From the NCBI RefSeq assembly GCF_000956535.1, contig NZ_JYIY01000072.1, forward strand, positions 1 through 64,000: a stretch of DNA of 64,000 nt, given 5' to 3'. The notes under the pieces are model-generated. The model saw nothing but the letters and a program-made list of their open reading frames with translations, was not told where the DNA came from and ran no database searches. The translations under genes were made by a program, and so were the position numbers. This DNA is from Microbacterium ginsengisoli. Lineage in GTDB: Bacteria > Actinomycetota > Actinomycetes > Actinomycetales > Microbacteriaceae. This document shows, piece after piece, positions 53,137-62,809 of this stretch (position 1 is the first letter of the stretch; each line of letters begins with the position of its first letter).

Positions 53137-53781
53137 CTACGACGTCGCGAGGATGTGGAGCACGTCGCCGCGGATTCGGCTGAGGTGCTCCTGCATCGCG
53201 GCCTCGGCCAGAGCCGAATCGCCCGTCATGATGCCGCGCAGGATCTCGTCGTGATCGTGGGCGATGTCGATCGGGCTGTGGAGGCGGTCGGTCGTGGTGT
53301 GGCGACGGTTGATCAGCAGGTCGCGCAGGTCGTCGACGATGCTCGCGAGTCGCGCATTGCCGGTGGCGCTGAGGATCGCGGAGTGGAACTGGGCGTCGTA
53401 GCGCTCGAGGTCGGCGGAGCGGCCGGCGGCGGCGACCTCGAGCATGCGGTCGTAGGCGTGCTGGATGCGCTGCTTGGCCTTCGCGTCGGCCTGGGCGGCG
53501 AGGCCCGCGGCCGGCACCTCGAGCCACGAGCGGATCTGGAAGATGCGCTCGAGATCGGCCGGGTCATGCTCGATGACGATGAAGCCGCGGTTCTTCTGGA
53601 TCTCCACGAGCCCGAGGTTCGCGAGCTGCAGCACTGCCTCGCGCACGGGCGTACGGGAGACGCCGAGCTGGTCGGCGATCGAGCCGACCGAGTGCAGCAC
53701 GCCGCCCGGCATCGTGCCGTCCTTGATGGCGGCGCGGATCGAGGTGACGACCTGCGATGTGAGTGTTTCCTGTGTGCGCAC
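53137..53781 (-). CDS. GntR-family (FadR subfamily) regulator
   Basis: 214 residues: N-terminal winged HTH (QVVTSIRAAIKDGTMPGG, SIADQLGVSRTPVREAVLQLANLGLVEIQKNRGF) and an FCD effector domain with metal/ligand-binding positions (DAQFHSAIL, AHDHDEILRGI, MQEHLSRIRGDVL). GTG 53781. Convergent with the ATPase gene; it may be a second regulator of the sugar locus, or belong to the upstream nei-lhr side, from which it is separated by 133 bases with no gene. Confidence 0.9.
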   Translation of the reverse strand: MRTQETLTSQVVTSIRAAIKDGTMPGGVLHSVGSIADQLGVSRTPVREAVLQLANLGLVEIQKNRGFIVIEHDPADLERIFQIRSWLEVPAAGLAAQADAKAKQRIQHAYDRMLEVAAAGRSADLERYDAQFHSAILSATGNARLASIVDDLRDLLINRRHTTTDRLHSPIDIAHDHDEILRGIMTGDSALAEAAMQEHLSRIRGDVLHILATS

Positions 53782-53914
53782 CTTTGCGAGCGACGGAGAC
53801 CTCTTCTGGTTCTGGGGTGCTGCTCTGGGAAGGGCGGCTGCGTGGGGGTGGATGTGTGGGGATGGCTCTGTGGGGTGCGGCGCGCGGCCGTGCGGGCCGC
53901 GGCATCATGCCGCG

Positions 53915-54694
53915 TCAGAGGGCCGGCTGGCAGCGCGGGCACCAGAAGACGTTGCGCTGCGCGGTGGGGTCGGCGCCGAGCGTGGTCTCGGCGATCGTCG
54001 TCCCGCACCGCCGGCAGGGCTGGCGGGCGCGGCGGTAGACCCATGTGCGCTGCCCCGGCTTGTCGATGCCGGTGAACGTGCGACGGGCGCGGTCGCGGTT
54101 GCCCCGGATGAGGCGCGCCCCCGCCTGCGCGAGAGCGAGCGTGTCCACCGCGCTCGCCGGGGTGTGCGGGTCGATGCCGCGCAGGAAAAGCAGCTCGTTG
54201 ACGTATTCGTTGCCGAGACCGGCGAGGTTGCGCTGATCGAGCAGGGCGACGTGCGCGGGCCGCTCGTCGGCGCTGAGGCGTCGGGCGGCTTCCGCGGCGT
54301 CCCAGTCGGGTCCGAGCGTGTCGGGGCCGAGGTAGCCGACGAGCTCGTCCTCGTGGTCCGTGGGCACGACGTCGATCATGGCGAGGTCGAACCCGACCGC
54401 GAGGGCGCGGGCGGTGCCGACGATCGCCCGGGCCTTGAAGGCCGGCGCGCGCCACGCTTCACCGGGACGGTAGAGGTGCCACTGGCCCTCCATCTTGAGG
54501 TGCGAGTGCACCGACATGTCGCCGATGCGCTGCAGCAGGTGCTTTCCGCGGGGGATCACGCCGTGCACGCTCTCGCCGGTGAGATCGACGGTCGCGACCT
54601 GCGGCACGCGTAGCTCGAACCGGGTGACGACGTCGCCCGCGAGCGCCTCGTGCAGCCGGCGCGCAGTCTGGAAGACGGTGTCGCCCTCAGGCAC
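53915..54694 (-). CDS. nei: Formamidopyrimidine/endonuclease VIII-type DNA glycosylase
   Basis: Removes oxidised bases and nicks the backbone. 259 residues: MPEGDTVFQTARRL with Pro as Schiff-base nucleophile and Glu3 (after Met removal Pro1, Glu2), the helix-two-turn-helix segment GLGNEYVNELLF, and a C-terminal zinc finger (CRRCGTTI and CPRCQ). The second residue pattern PEGDT fits Nei rather than Fpg (PELPE). GTG 54694 lies inside the end of lhr, with an eight-base overlap, so the two proteins are translationally coupled. Confidence 0.94.
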   Translation of the reverse strand: MPEGDTVFQTARRLHEALAGDVVTRFELRVPQVATVDLTGESVHGVIPRGKHLLQRIGDMSVHSHLKMEGQWHLYRPGEAWRAPAFKARAIVGTARALAVGFDLAMIDVVPTDHEDELVGYLGPDTLGPDWDAAEAARRLSADERPAHVALLDQRNLAGLGNEYVNELLFLRGIDPHTPASAVDTLALAQAGARLIRGNRDRARRTFTGIDKPGQRTWVYRRARQPCRRCGTTIAETTLGADPTAQRNVFWCPRCQPAL

Positions 54695-57600
54695 GTGCGC
54701 CCTCGAGCTGGCGCCGCAGCGTGAGCCCGCGCGTCGCCTCGACGAATCCCGCCTCCCGCAGCGCGCGACCGGCGGGCGTGCCGAACACGAACACGCCGTT
54801 GACCTGTTCGACGGTCAGAGTGTCGAGGCGCCCGCCGCGCGCCGTCGCGACGAAGGCACGGGATGCCGCGGCGAGCACAGCCTCGTCGTCGGTGAACGCG
54901 AGCGCGGTCTTGCCGCCGCGCTCGAGGTAGAGCGCCAGTGCACCGTCGACGAGCACGACGACCGCGCCCGCCTTGCGGCCGGGGCGGTGCGTGATGCCGT
55001 CGAGCCCGGGCCAGGCGAGGGCGGCGCCGTAGGGGTTGGCGGGGTCGGTGGCCGCGAGAGCGACCGCCTCGAGCGGCGGCGGATCGGCGAGCGCGGCGTA
55101 CTCGCGCAGCCGGTCGATCGTCGACGAGGCGGCGAACTGCGCCGCGCCGAGCTTCTCGATCACGTAGCCGCGGCGGCAGTGCCCGGCCTCCTCGAACCCG
55201 GCGAGCACGCGGTAGGCCTGCGCGAAGCCACCGGGAAGTCCCTCGTTCTGCACCGAGCCTCGGGTGACGACGCCGTACCTGTCGAGCAGCAGCGAGGCGG
55301 CCGCGGTGGCGCGAACGGTCGGGTCGGTCTCGGGCTCCGGCAGCAGCGACCAGCGTCCGCCGATCGCCGCGGGGCGCGGCGGCGCCGCCGGCCGGGCGAT
55401 CGGCGTGCCGCGGTACATCCGTGCCCGCGGGGCGCGCCGCGCGACGCGGTGGGCCTGGGAGCCGCCGGCGAGCAGCGCCCGCACCGGCGCGAACGTGTCG
55501 TTCGTGATGCGTCCGGCCCAGGCGAGCGCCCACAGTGCCTCGATGACCGACTGCTCGTTCTCGGCGCCCGTCGCCTGCCGCAGCTGTGCCGCGAAGTACG
55601 CTCCGCCGCCCGCGAGCGCCTCGAGCACAGCCCGCTCGAGCTCGCCGGGTGTCGCGTCGTCGTCGGGTGCGGCGAGGGTGACGGATGCCGCATCCGCCGG
55701 ATGCAGCGCGATCCAGCCGTCTCTGCCGGGCAGGGTGCCGTGCCCGGACCACAGCACCTCTCCCGACGCGGTGAGCTCGTCGAGAAGCGCCGGTGTGTAG
55801 TCGCGCACGCGCGACGGGAGGATGAGCGACTCCCAGGCGCTCGCCGGGATCGGCACCCCCGCGAGCTGCTCGACGACCTGCAGCACGCCGTCGACGCCCT
55901 CGAGGGGACGTGTGACGTGCTGCCAGACCGGCAGGAAGCGTGCGAACGCCTCGGGCGGCACCGGTTCGACGCTGCCCCGGATCGCGGCGAGCGAGCGCAT
56001 CCGCAGTCGACGCAGCACCTCGCTGTCGCACCACTCCAGGTCGTCGGTCGACCCGGATGCCCCGGGCAGGAAGTATCCGCTCGTGACCCGTCCGACGGCG
56101 TCGAGGCGCTGCAGGGCGTGGCGGGCGACGGCGGCGCCGAGGCCCAGCCGCTCGGCGACCGCGGCGACGGTGAACGGACCGTGCGTGCGTGCGTGGCGGG
56201 CGACGAGGTCGGCGAGCGGGTCGGTGACCGGTTCGAGGAACGCCGTCGGGATGCCCACCGGCAGCGCCGCGCCGAGCGCGTCGCGCAGGCGCCCGGCGTC
56301 TTCGATCGCGGCGAAGCGGGGGTGTCCGGCGATGGTCACCGCGATCGCGCGGCGCGCGTCGACGAGGTCGTGCGCGAGCGCGCTGGCGCGGGCCGGGGTG
56401 GCCGCGGCATCCTCGTCGTCATCGGCCTGCAGACGCAGGGCGATCTCGTCGGCGTCGAGAGGGCCGAGCAGGCGCAGCAGGTCGGCGACCCCCTCGAGCC
56501 CGCGCACCCGCCGCCCGGGGTCGAGGCGCTGGGCCTCCCGCGCGAACTGCGCGATCACCGCGGGGTCGAGCAGCTCCCGCAGCTCGACCTTGCCGAGCAG
56601 CTCGCTCAGCAGCGCCGGGTCGACCGAGAGCGCGGCGGCGCGGCGCTCCGCCAGCGGCGAGTCGCCCTCGTACATGAACGCGCCGACGTAGCCGAAGAGC
56701 AGGTCGCGGGCGAAGGGCGACGGCTGCGTCGTGGTGGTCTCGACGAGTCGGATGCGCCGGTCGGCGATGCTGCGGGCGATGCGGGTGAGGGCGGGCAAGT
56801 CGTAGACGTCCTGCAGCACCTCGCGGAGGGTCTCGAGGATGATCGGGAACGTCGGATGCCGGCGGGCCACCTCGAGCAGCTGCGCCGAGCGCTGCCGCTG
56901 CTGCCACAGGGGGCTCCGCCGGTTCGGGTTGGTACGCGGCATCAGCAGGGCGCGCGCGGCGCATTCGCGGAAGCGAGAGGCGAAGAGAGCCGAGCCGCCG
57001 ACCTCGTCGGTGACGATCTGCTCCAGCTCGTCGGCGTCGAAGACGAACAGCTCGGCGCCGGGTGGCTCGCTCGTCGCGTCGGGGATGCGCGCGATGATGC
57101 CGTCGTCGCTCGCGACCGCCGAGCCCTCGACGCCGAGGCGCTCCCGGATGCGCGCGTTGACCGCGAGCGCCCACGGCGCGTGCACCTGCATGCCGTAGGG
57201 GGAGTGCAGGATGATGCGCCAGTCGCCGACCTCGTCGTGACCGCGCTCGACGGTGAGCTGCCGGTCGGTGGGCACCGAGCCGGTAGCCTCCTTCTGCTCG
57301 TCGAGGTAGGCCAGCAGGTTGTCGATCGCGTTCTCGTCGAGCCCCGCCTCGACGAGGCGGGGCACGGCCTTCTCGCGACCGGCGGCCGACACCTCGCGGG
57401 AGAAGCGGCCGAGGGCCTCGCCGAGCTCGGCGGGGCGCCCGATGCCGTCGCCGTGCCAGAACGGCACCTTGCCGGGCTGCCCGAACGCGGGCACGACGTT
57501 CACGCGGTCATGGGTGATCTCGACGATGCGCCAGCTGGTGGTGCCGAGGGTGAAGACGTCGTTCACCCTCGACTCGTAGACCATCTCCTCGTCGAGCTCG

Positions 57601-59318
57601 CCCACTCGCGCGTTCTGCGTCTCGCCGGCGACGAACACGCCGAACAGGCCGCGGTCGGGGATCGTGCCGCCGCTCGTCACGGCGATGCGCTGCGCGCCGG
57701 GTCGCCCCGTGAGGGTGCCGGCGTCGCGGTCCCACACGACGCGGGGTCGCAGCTCCGCAAACTCGTCTGACGGATAGCGCCCGGCGAGCAGGTCGAGGGT
57801 GGCCTCGTAGGCCGAGCGTGGGAGCGACCGGAACGGGGCGCTGCGCCGCACGGTCTCGAACCAGGCCTCGACGTCGATCGCCCCGCGGGCGGCGGCGGCC
57901 ACCGTCTGCTGGGCGAGGATGTCGAGCGGGTTCTGCGGGATGCGCACCTCTTCGATCTGTCCGTGCAGCATGCGCTCGGTGACGACCGCCGTGTGCAGCA
58001 CGTCGCCGCGGTGCTTCGGGAAGAGGGCGGCCGTCGACACCTCGCCCACCTGGTGGCCGGCGCGGCCCACGCGCTGCAGACCCGACGCCGCCGACGGCGG
58101 CGCCTCGACCTGGATCACGAGGTCGACAGCGCCCATGTCGATGCCGAGCTCGAGGCTCGAGGTCGCGACCACGCATCGCAGCGCGCCCGACTTCAGCTCG
58201 TCTTCGACCTGCGCGCGCTGCTCCTTCGAGACCGAGCCGTGGTGCGCTTTCGCGAGCACGGGGTCGGCCCCGGCGGTCGCGCCGGCCTGCGCCATCACGG
58301 CGGCCGGCGGCGCGGAGGCGGTCGGCAGGTCGAGCCCCAGGCGCTCCGCGTAGATCTCGTTCAGCCGCCCGGTGAGTCGTTCGGCGAGGCGTCGCGAGTT
58401 GGCGAAGACGATCGTCGACCGGCGCTCGAGCACCCGGTCGACGATCGCCTCCTCGACGTGCGGCCACACCGATCCGGTGATCTCGGTGTTCGACGTGCCC
58501 TCGGCGAACCAGTCGTCGGATGCCGCCTCCTCACGCCCGCCCGCAGCGGGCGGTTCACCCGGGGGCGGTGGGGGATGCAGCATGTCGTCGACGGGCACGA
58601 CGACGGACAGGTCGAAGGTCTTCGAGGCGCGGGGCGCGACGATGTCGACCGGTGCGGCACCGCCGAGGAAGCCGGCGACCGCGTCGATCGGGCGCACCGT
58701 GGCCGACAGGCCGATGCGCTGGGCGGGACGGTCGAGCAGGTCGTCGAGCCGTTCCAGGCTCACGGCCAGGTGCGCCCCGCGCTTCGTGGCCGCGACCGCG
58801 TGCACCTCGTCGACGATGACCGTGTGCACCCCTCGCAGGGTGTCGCCCGCCTGCGACGTGAGCATCAGGTAGAGCGACTCGGGGGTCGTGATGAGGATGT
58901 CGGGCGGCGCCTGCACGAGTCTGCGCCGGTCGCCCGAGGTCGTGTCGCCCGACCGCACGCCCACGGTCACCGCGGGCACATCGAGCCCGAGGCGTCGTGC
59001 CGACTGGCCGATGCCGACGAGCGGTGAGCGCAGGTTGCGTTCGACGTCGACGCCGAGTGCCTTCAGGGGTGAGATGTAGAGGATGCGGGTGGTGGGGGCA
59101 TCCGCCACCGGGGTCGCCGACTTCTCGCGGAAGACGCGGTCGATCGCCCAGAGGAACGCGGACAGCGTCTTGCCGGAGCCGGTCGGGGCGACCACCAGTG
59201 CGTGCCGGCCGCCCGAGATCGCCTCCCACGCGCCGATCTGCGCCGTGGTCGGAGCCGCGAAGGCGCCGCGGAACCAGTCCTGCGTCGCAGGCGAGAACCG
59301 GTCGAGCACGTCGCTCAT
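54687..59318 (-). CDS. lhr: Lhr-family ATP-dependent helicase
   Basis: 1543 residues, the usual size of Lhr, a 3'-5' DNA/RNA-DNA helicase involved in mutagenic-damage repair. Superfamily 2 motifs: VVAPTGSGKT (about residue 40), ILYISPLKALG, ITTPESLYLML, VIVDEVHAV, SATVRP, and in the second RecA domain VVATSSLELGIDMG and QRVGRAGH. Winged-helix and Lhr C-terminal domains follow, with a long C-terminal part also used for multimerisation in the family. ATG 59318. The overlap with nei fits a joint damage-repair role, known as a conserved neighbourhood in actinobacteria. Confidence 0.95.
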   Translation of the reverse strand: MSDVLDRFSPATQDWFRGAFAAPTTAQIGAWEAISGGRHALVVAPTGSGKTLSAFLWAIDRVFREKSATPVADAPTTRILYISPLKALGVDVERNLRSPLVGIGQSARRLGLDVPAVTVGVRSGDTTSGDRRRLVQAPPDILITTPESLYLMLTSQAGDTLRGVHTVIVDEVHAVAATKRGAHLAVSLERLDDLLDRPAQRIGLSATVRPIDAVAGFLGGAAPVDIVAPRASKTFDLSVVVPVDDMLHPPPPPGEPPAAGGREEAASDDWFAEGTSNTEITGSVWPHVEEAIVDRVLERRSTIVFANSRRLAERLTGRLNEIYAERLGLDLPTASAPPAAVMAQAGATAGADPVLAKAHHGSVSKEQRAQVEDELKSGALRCVVATSSLELGIDMGAVDLVIQVEAPPSAASGLQRVGRAGHQVGEVSTAALFPKHRGDVLHTAVVTERMLHGQIEEVRIPQNPLDILAQQTVAAAARGAIDVEAWFETVRRSAPFRSLPRSAYEATLDLLAGRYPSDEFAELRPRVVWDRDAGTLTGRPGAQRIAVTSGGTIPDRGLFGVFVAGETQNARVGELDEEMVYESRVNDVFTLGTTSWRIVEITHDRVNVVPAFGQPGKVPFWHGDGIGRPAELGEALGRFSREVSAAGREKAVPRLVEAGLDENAIDNLLAYLDEQKEATGSVPTDRQLTVERGHDEVGDWRIILHSPYGMQVHAPWALAVNARIRERLGVEGSAVASDDGIIARIPDATSEPPGAELFVFDADELEQIVTDEVGGSALFASRFRECAARALLMPRTNPNRRSPLWQQRQRSAQLLEVARRHPTFPIILETLREVLQDVYDLPALTRIARSIADRRIRLVETTTTQPSPFARDLLFGYVGAFMYEGDSPLAERRAAALSVDPALLSELLGKVELRELLDPAVIAQFAREAQRLDPGRRVRGLEGVADLLRLLGPLDADEIALRLQADDDEDAAATPARASALAHDLVDARRAIAVTIAGHPRFAAIEDAGRLRDALGAALPVGIPTAFLEPVTDPLADLVARHARTHGPFTVAAVAERLGLGAAVARHALQRLDAVGRVTSGYFLPGASGSTDDLEWCDSEVLRRLRMRSLAAIRGSVEPVPPEAFARFLPVWQHVTRPLEGVDGVLQVVEQLAGVPIPASAWESLILPSRVRDYTPALLDELTASGEVLWSGHGTLPGRDGWIALHPADAASVTLAAPDDDATPGELERAVLEALAGGGAYFAAQLRQATGAENEQSVIEALWALAWAGRITNDTFAPVRALLAGGSQAHRVARRAPRARMYRGTPIARPAAPPRPAAIGGRWSLLPEPETDPTVRATAAASLLLDRYGVVTRGSVQNEGLPGGFAQAYRVLAGFEEAGHCRRGYVIEKLGAAQFAASSTIDRLREYAALADPPPLEAVALAATDPANPYGAALAWPGLDGITHRPGRKAGAVVVLVDGALALYLERGGKTALAFTDDEAVLAAASRAFVATARGGRLDTLTVEQVNGVFVFGTPAGRALREAGFVEATRGLTLRRQLEGARA

Positions 59319-59388
59319 CCCTCTATCTTCGCGCCGGGCGCCGACATCGACGCCCGGTTGCGCCGCACCCCGTTGCTATGGTGTGGCT

Positions 59389-59904
59389 ATGACAGCGGCA
59401 CGCGGGCGGAGTGCAGCGATCGCCGTCGCCGTCGCCGGCACCGTGCTCGTCATCGCCTATGCGGCGCTCGCCGCGGTTCAGGTACTCGTGCTCAATCCGC
59501 TCGCCGCCTGGCCTGGCTCCGATCTGGCCGCGATCCGCGCCGACGTCGAGGCCGCCGGCGAGTCGCTCGACGAACTCACGGTCGGCATCGTGCTCGGGAT
59601 CGGCGTGGCACTCGCGGTCGTGATGCTGGTCGTCGTGATCGTCGAGCGGTCCGCGGGGGTGCTGGCCGCCACGGCGATCTACCTCGCGCTGCTCGTGCTC
59701 GGGGAGCCGGCGTACATCTTCGCGTCGTTCGGCGCCGGCATGGCGCTGGCCGACACCTACGGCATCGCCGGTGCCGACGCGTCGCCGTGGGCCATGCCCC
59801 TGCACGTGACGAGCCTGCTCGCGCTCCTCGGTCTCGTGGTCGTCGGGGTGGTCGCAGTGGGTCGACGACTGCGTCGCACGCCCGCGGCTCCCACCCCGGC
59901 CTGA
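59389..59904 (+). CDS. Four-helix membrane protein, unknown
   Basis: 171 residues with four hydrophobic segments (about 10-32, 60-84, 88-108, 130-155) and a basic C-terminus. The order and Ala/Val/Gly richness resemble many unassigned actinobacterial membrane proteins. TATGGT at 59377-59382 lies six bases before ATG 59389, so it appears leaderless. Divergent from lhr. Confidence 0.75.
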   Translation: MTAARGRSAAIAVAVAGTVLVIAYAALAAVQVLVLNPLAAWPGSDLAAIRADVEAAGESLDELTVGIVLGIGVALAVVMLVVVIVERSAGVLAATAIYLALLVLGEPAYIFASFGAGMALADTYGIAGADASPWAMPLHVTSLLALLGLVVVGVVAVGRRLRRTPAAPTPA

Positions 59905-59990
59905 TCCGCCGTCGCGCGGCCCGCAACATCCTCGACATGCGGCCTCGCTAGCATGGCCGCACGCTCCACCCCCCCGGAGAAGAAGAGCGG

Positions 59991-61085
59991 ATGTCGCACC
60001 CCCTCCAGACCGCATCCCATGCCCCGGTCGCGCCCCGGCGTCAGATCGGTCGCCTCGTTGTGCCCGATGTGCTCCGCGGCATCGCGATCGTCGCGATGCT
60101 CATCGCCCACGCCGACGGAGCCCTGCTGCGCGGGATGCCGGCGCCCATCGACCTCGCGATGGACGAACTGAACGACCTGGCGTCCCCGCTGTTCGCGTTC
60201 GTCATGGGGATCTCCGCACAGCTGGTGTGGGATCGCACCGTTCCCGGTCGGCGGGGCGTCGTCGTGGTGCAGCAGATGGCGCGCGGGGTCATCCTCATCG
60301 TGCTCGGTGTCTGGCTCGCCGCGTGGGGCGGATGGGTCGACGTCGTGCTCGCCTACCTCGGCGTGCTGCTCATCGTCGCGGCGCCGCTGCTCGTGCTCTC
60401 CTCGGTGTGGATCGTCGGCATCGCGGCGGCGCTCGTTCTGCTCGCCGAGCCGCTCGTGCAGACCGCCCAGCTCCTGCTCGGGCCTGCGGTCGCCGACCTC
60501 TCGGTGCCGATCGCGGCGGATGCCGCGCGGTGGGTCGCCCTCGGCGCCAACTACCGCCTGCTGAGTCTTCTGCCGATGTTCCTGCTCGGTGTGCTCGCCG
60601 CACGTCGTGGAATGCCCGCGGGGGCCGCGCTCGGCCCGATCGCCGGCGTCGGGCTGATGCTCGCCGCGGTGGAGCCGATCGCGACCGCGACCCTTCCCGG
60701 CGGATGGCCGTCGGGCGGGTGGATCGACACAGCCCACGACCTCGCGCTCGTGCTGCTCGTCTACGCGGGGGTGGCCGGCCTCGCGGGCGTGCGCTCACCC
60801 GCCCTGCGGAGGGTGCTGCGGGTGCTGGCGGTGCCCCTGCGGGCGTGCGGTTCGGTCGCGCTGAGCCTGTATGTGCTGCAGATCGCCCTCATCGCGTGGT
60901 GGTGGTCGATGGGCATCGGATACCAGCGCACCGAATGGGGACTGTGGCTGGTGCTCGTGCCGGGGCTCGTGCTGATCGGGCTCGGGTGGTGGCGCGTCGT
61001 CGGCCTCGGCCCGATCGAATGGCTGCTCGGCGCCGTCACCGGGCGTTATCGCCTCATCGGTCGGCCGCAGTCCGGCGAACGCTGA
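59991..61085 (+). CDS. DUF418 / acyltransferase-like multi-spanning membrane protein
   Basis: 364 residues, about ten membrane helices. VPDVLRGIAIVAMLIAHA near the start and the C-terminal SVALSLYVLQIALIAWWW and GPIEWLLGAVTG are typical of the DUF418 / DUF1624 group, related to membrane acyltransferases that modify sugars or lipids. Cell-envelope role is inferred; no partner gene is adjacent. Its end overlaps the convergent gene at 61,054. Confidence 0.82.
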   Translation: MSHPLQTASHAPVAPRRQIGRLVVPDVLRGIAIVAMLIAHADGALLRGMPAPIDLAMDELNDLASPLFAFVMGISAQLVWDRTVPGRRGVVVVQQMARGVILIVLGVWLAAWGGWVDVVLAYLGVLLIVAAPLLVLSSVWIVGIAAALVLLAEPLVQTAQLLLGPAVADLSVPIAADAARWVALGANYRLLSLLPMFLLGVLAARRGMPAGAALGPIAGVGLMLAAVEPIATATLPGGWPSGGWIDTAHDLALVLLVYAGVAGLAGVRSPALRRVLRVLAVPLRACGSVALSLYVLQIALIAWWWSMGIGYQRTEWGLWLVLVPGLVLIGLGWWRVVGLGPIEWLLGAVTGRYRLIGRPQSGER

Positions 61086-61386
61086 GCCGCCCCAGCAGGA
61101 ACGCGGTCACGGCGAGCGCGACGCCGGTGAGTGTGAGCGTGGGGATCAGCCACGGGGACACCGCCATCCACGCTGCGACGGGCGAGTACACCGACGTGCT
61201 GAGTGGCTGGTAGGCGAACCAGCCGAACGACGTCCCACCTGGCGCCTGCGCGGCGATCGCGACCGCACCTACGGCGGCGCCAACGGTCACCACGCCGGCC
61301 ACGATCGTCGCCGCGATCAACCCCCGTCTCGACGTGGGCGCGCCATCGCCGTGATGCAGACGTCGCCGTGCGGGTGTCCCTCTCAT
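61054..61386 (-). CDS. Small membrane protein coupled to an esterase gene
   Basis: 110 residues from ATG 61386 (MRGTPARRRLHHGD), which overlaps the esterase TGA (ATGA). Two hydrophobic segments (LIAATIVAGVVTVGAAVGAVAI and LIPTLTLTGVALAVTAFLLG) enclose an extracytoplasmic loop of about 40 residues with aromatic groups (FGWFAYQPLSTSVYSP). No family recognised. It overlaps the DUF418-like gene by 32 bases tail to tail. Confidence 0.72.
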   Translation of the reverse strand: MRGTPARRRLHHGDGAPTSRRGLIAATIVAGVVTVGAAVGAVAIAAQAPGGTSFGWFAYQPLSTSVYSPVAAWMAVSPWLIPTLTLTGVALAVTAFLLGRLSVRRTAADR

Positions 61387-62051
61387 GCCGACGCCTCGCC
61401 GATGTCGCCGAGTCGTGCCACGAGGAACGCGTGCACGTCGGCCAGCTCCGCCTCCGAGACGCTGTGGGTGAGGCCGGGATACACACGGCCGCTCAGCGCG
61501 ACGACGTCGGGGAGCCACCGCACGGTGTGCTCGACGAGCGCCGCCGGAATGACCTCGTCGCGCGCGCCGCGGCCCCAGAACACCGGCGGGCGCAGCCGGG
61601 CGAGCTCGGTGTCGGTCGGCAGCCCGCCGGGTGCGACGTAGCCCGACAGGTTCACCGCGAACGCGAAGCGCTCGGGGCGCAGTCGCAGCGCCTGTAGCGA
61701 CACCGCCGCGCCCTGCGAGAACCCGAGGAGACCGACGGATGCCGCGGCATCCACGTTCTCGTCGACCCAGTCGAGCACGCGCTCGGCGGCCGCGGTGATC
61801 GCCGCCGGGTCACGGCCGTCGAGGTCGTCGATGGGATACCAGCGGTGGCCCGACATCGGCCACGGAGCGGGCATCGGCGCGCGCAGCGAGACGCCCAGGT
61901 ACTCGGACGGGAGGGAGGGGAGCAGGCCCACCAGGTCGTTCTCATCCGAGCCGTAGCCGTGAAGAAGCAACAGCACAGGCCGGTCGCCGCGGTCGGACAG
62001 CGGGGCGGCGTAGCGCACGGCGCTGCCGTCGAGGGGTGGGATCTCGCTCAC
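61383..62051 (-). CDS. Phospholipase/carboxylesterase family hydrolase
   Basis: 222 residues, alpha/beta hydrolase: LLLLHGYGSDENDLVGLLPSL oxyanion region, nucleophile Ser in GFSQGAAVS, Asp in ARDEVIP and His in LTHSVSEAE. Such carboxylesterases hydrolyse short acyl esters or lysophospholipids. GTG 62051 begins at VSEIPPLDG; the frame is open upstream but without homology. It overlaps the small membrane protein gene. Confidence 0.9.
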   Translation of the reverse strand: MSEIPPLDGSAVRYAAPLSDRGDRPVLLLLHGYGSDENDLVGLLPSLPSEYLGVSLRAPMPAPWPMSGHRWYPIDDLDGRDPAAITAAAERVLDWVDENVDAAASVGLLGFSQGAAVSLQALRLRPERFAFAVNLSGYVAPGGLPTDTELARLRPPVFWGRGARDEVIPAALVEHTVRWLPDVVALSGRVYPGLTHSVSEAELADVHAFLVARLGDIGEASA

Positions 62052-62152
62052 GCCCCCATCCTGCCGCACCGCCCCGACACGGCGGCATCCGTTCTGCGTC
62101 GCCGGCCCCGGTCGACATCTGTGCGTCACACGCGGTGGGGTATACAGGAGGC

Positions 62153-62788
62153 ATGGCGGTGCGAACTCCCGATCCCGACCCCTCGGAGGGGAACGACGAC
62201 GCGCGCGGCGAGGTGCCGCGCGACCCGTTCCGATCGTTCGCCGGCGGTTTCGCCGAGTCGGGCGGCGGCCCGAACCCGGCATGGCTCACCGACGTCGAGC
62301 TCACCGAGGCACGACGTCGACTGCCGATGCTCTACGTCGAGGCGCTGCCCGTGCGCACCGACGGCGTCGGCACCGTGACGCAGGTGGGCATCCTGCTGCG
62401 TGCGACGCCGCTGGGTGAGATCACCCGCACGCTGGTGTCGGGGCGGGTGCGCTACGGCGAGACCGTGCGCGACGCTCTGTTCCGGCACCTCGAGAACGAC
62501 CTCGGGCCGATGGCCTTCCCGCTGCTTCCGCCCCAGCCGAACCCGTTCACGGTGGCCGAGTACTTCCCGATCCCCGGTGTCAGCGCCTTCTACGACGAGC
62601 GTCAGCACGCTGTGTCGCTCGCGTTCGTCGTGCCGGTCACGGGCACGTGCGAGCCGCGCCAGGATGCTCTCGAGGTCACCTGGATGACGCCGGAGGAGGC
62701 GGCATCCGACACGCTCTCGGCCGAGATGGAGGGCGGCCGCGGCACGCTCATCCGTCTGGCGCTCGCGAGCGTCGGCGCACTGCGCTGA
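62153..62788 (+). CDS. NUDIX-like (DUF4916) protein
   Basis: 211 residues. After a flexible head comes a NUDIX-type domain (MLYVEALPVRTDGVGTVTQVGILLRATPLGEITRTLVSGRVRYGETVRDALFRHLENDLG region), but the catalytic GX5EX7REUXEEXGU box is not complete, as in the DUF4916 branch. Hence it may not hydrolyse nucleoside diphosphates. AGGAGG lies just before ATG 62153. Confidence 0.8.
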   Translation: MAVRTPDPDPSEGNDDARGEVPRDPFRSFAGGFAESGGGPNPAWLTDVELTEARRRLPMLYVEALPVRTDGVGTVTQVGILLRATPLGEITRTLVSGRVRYGETVRDALFRHLENDLGPMAFPLLPPQPNPFTVAEYFPIPGVSAFYDERQHAVSLAFVVPVTGTCEPRQDALEVTWMTPEEAASDTLSAEMEGGRGTLIRLALASVGALR

Positions 62789-62809
62789 GGCGCCCCCTAG
62801 GCTCGAAGG

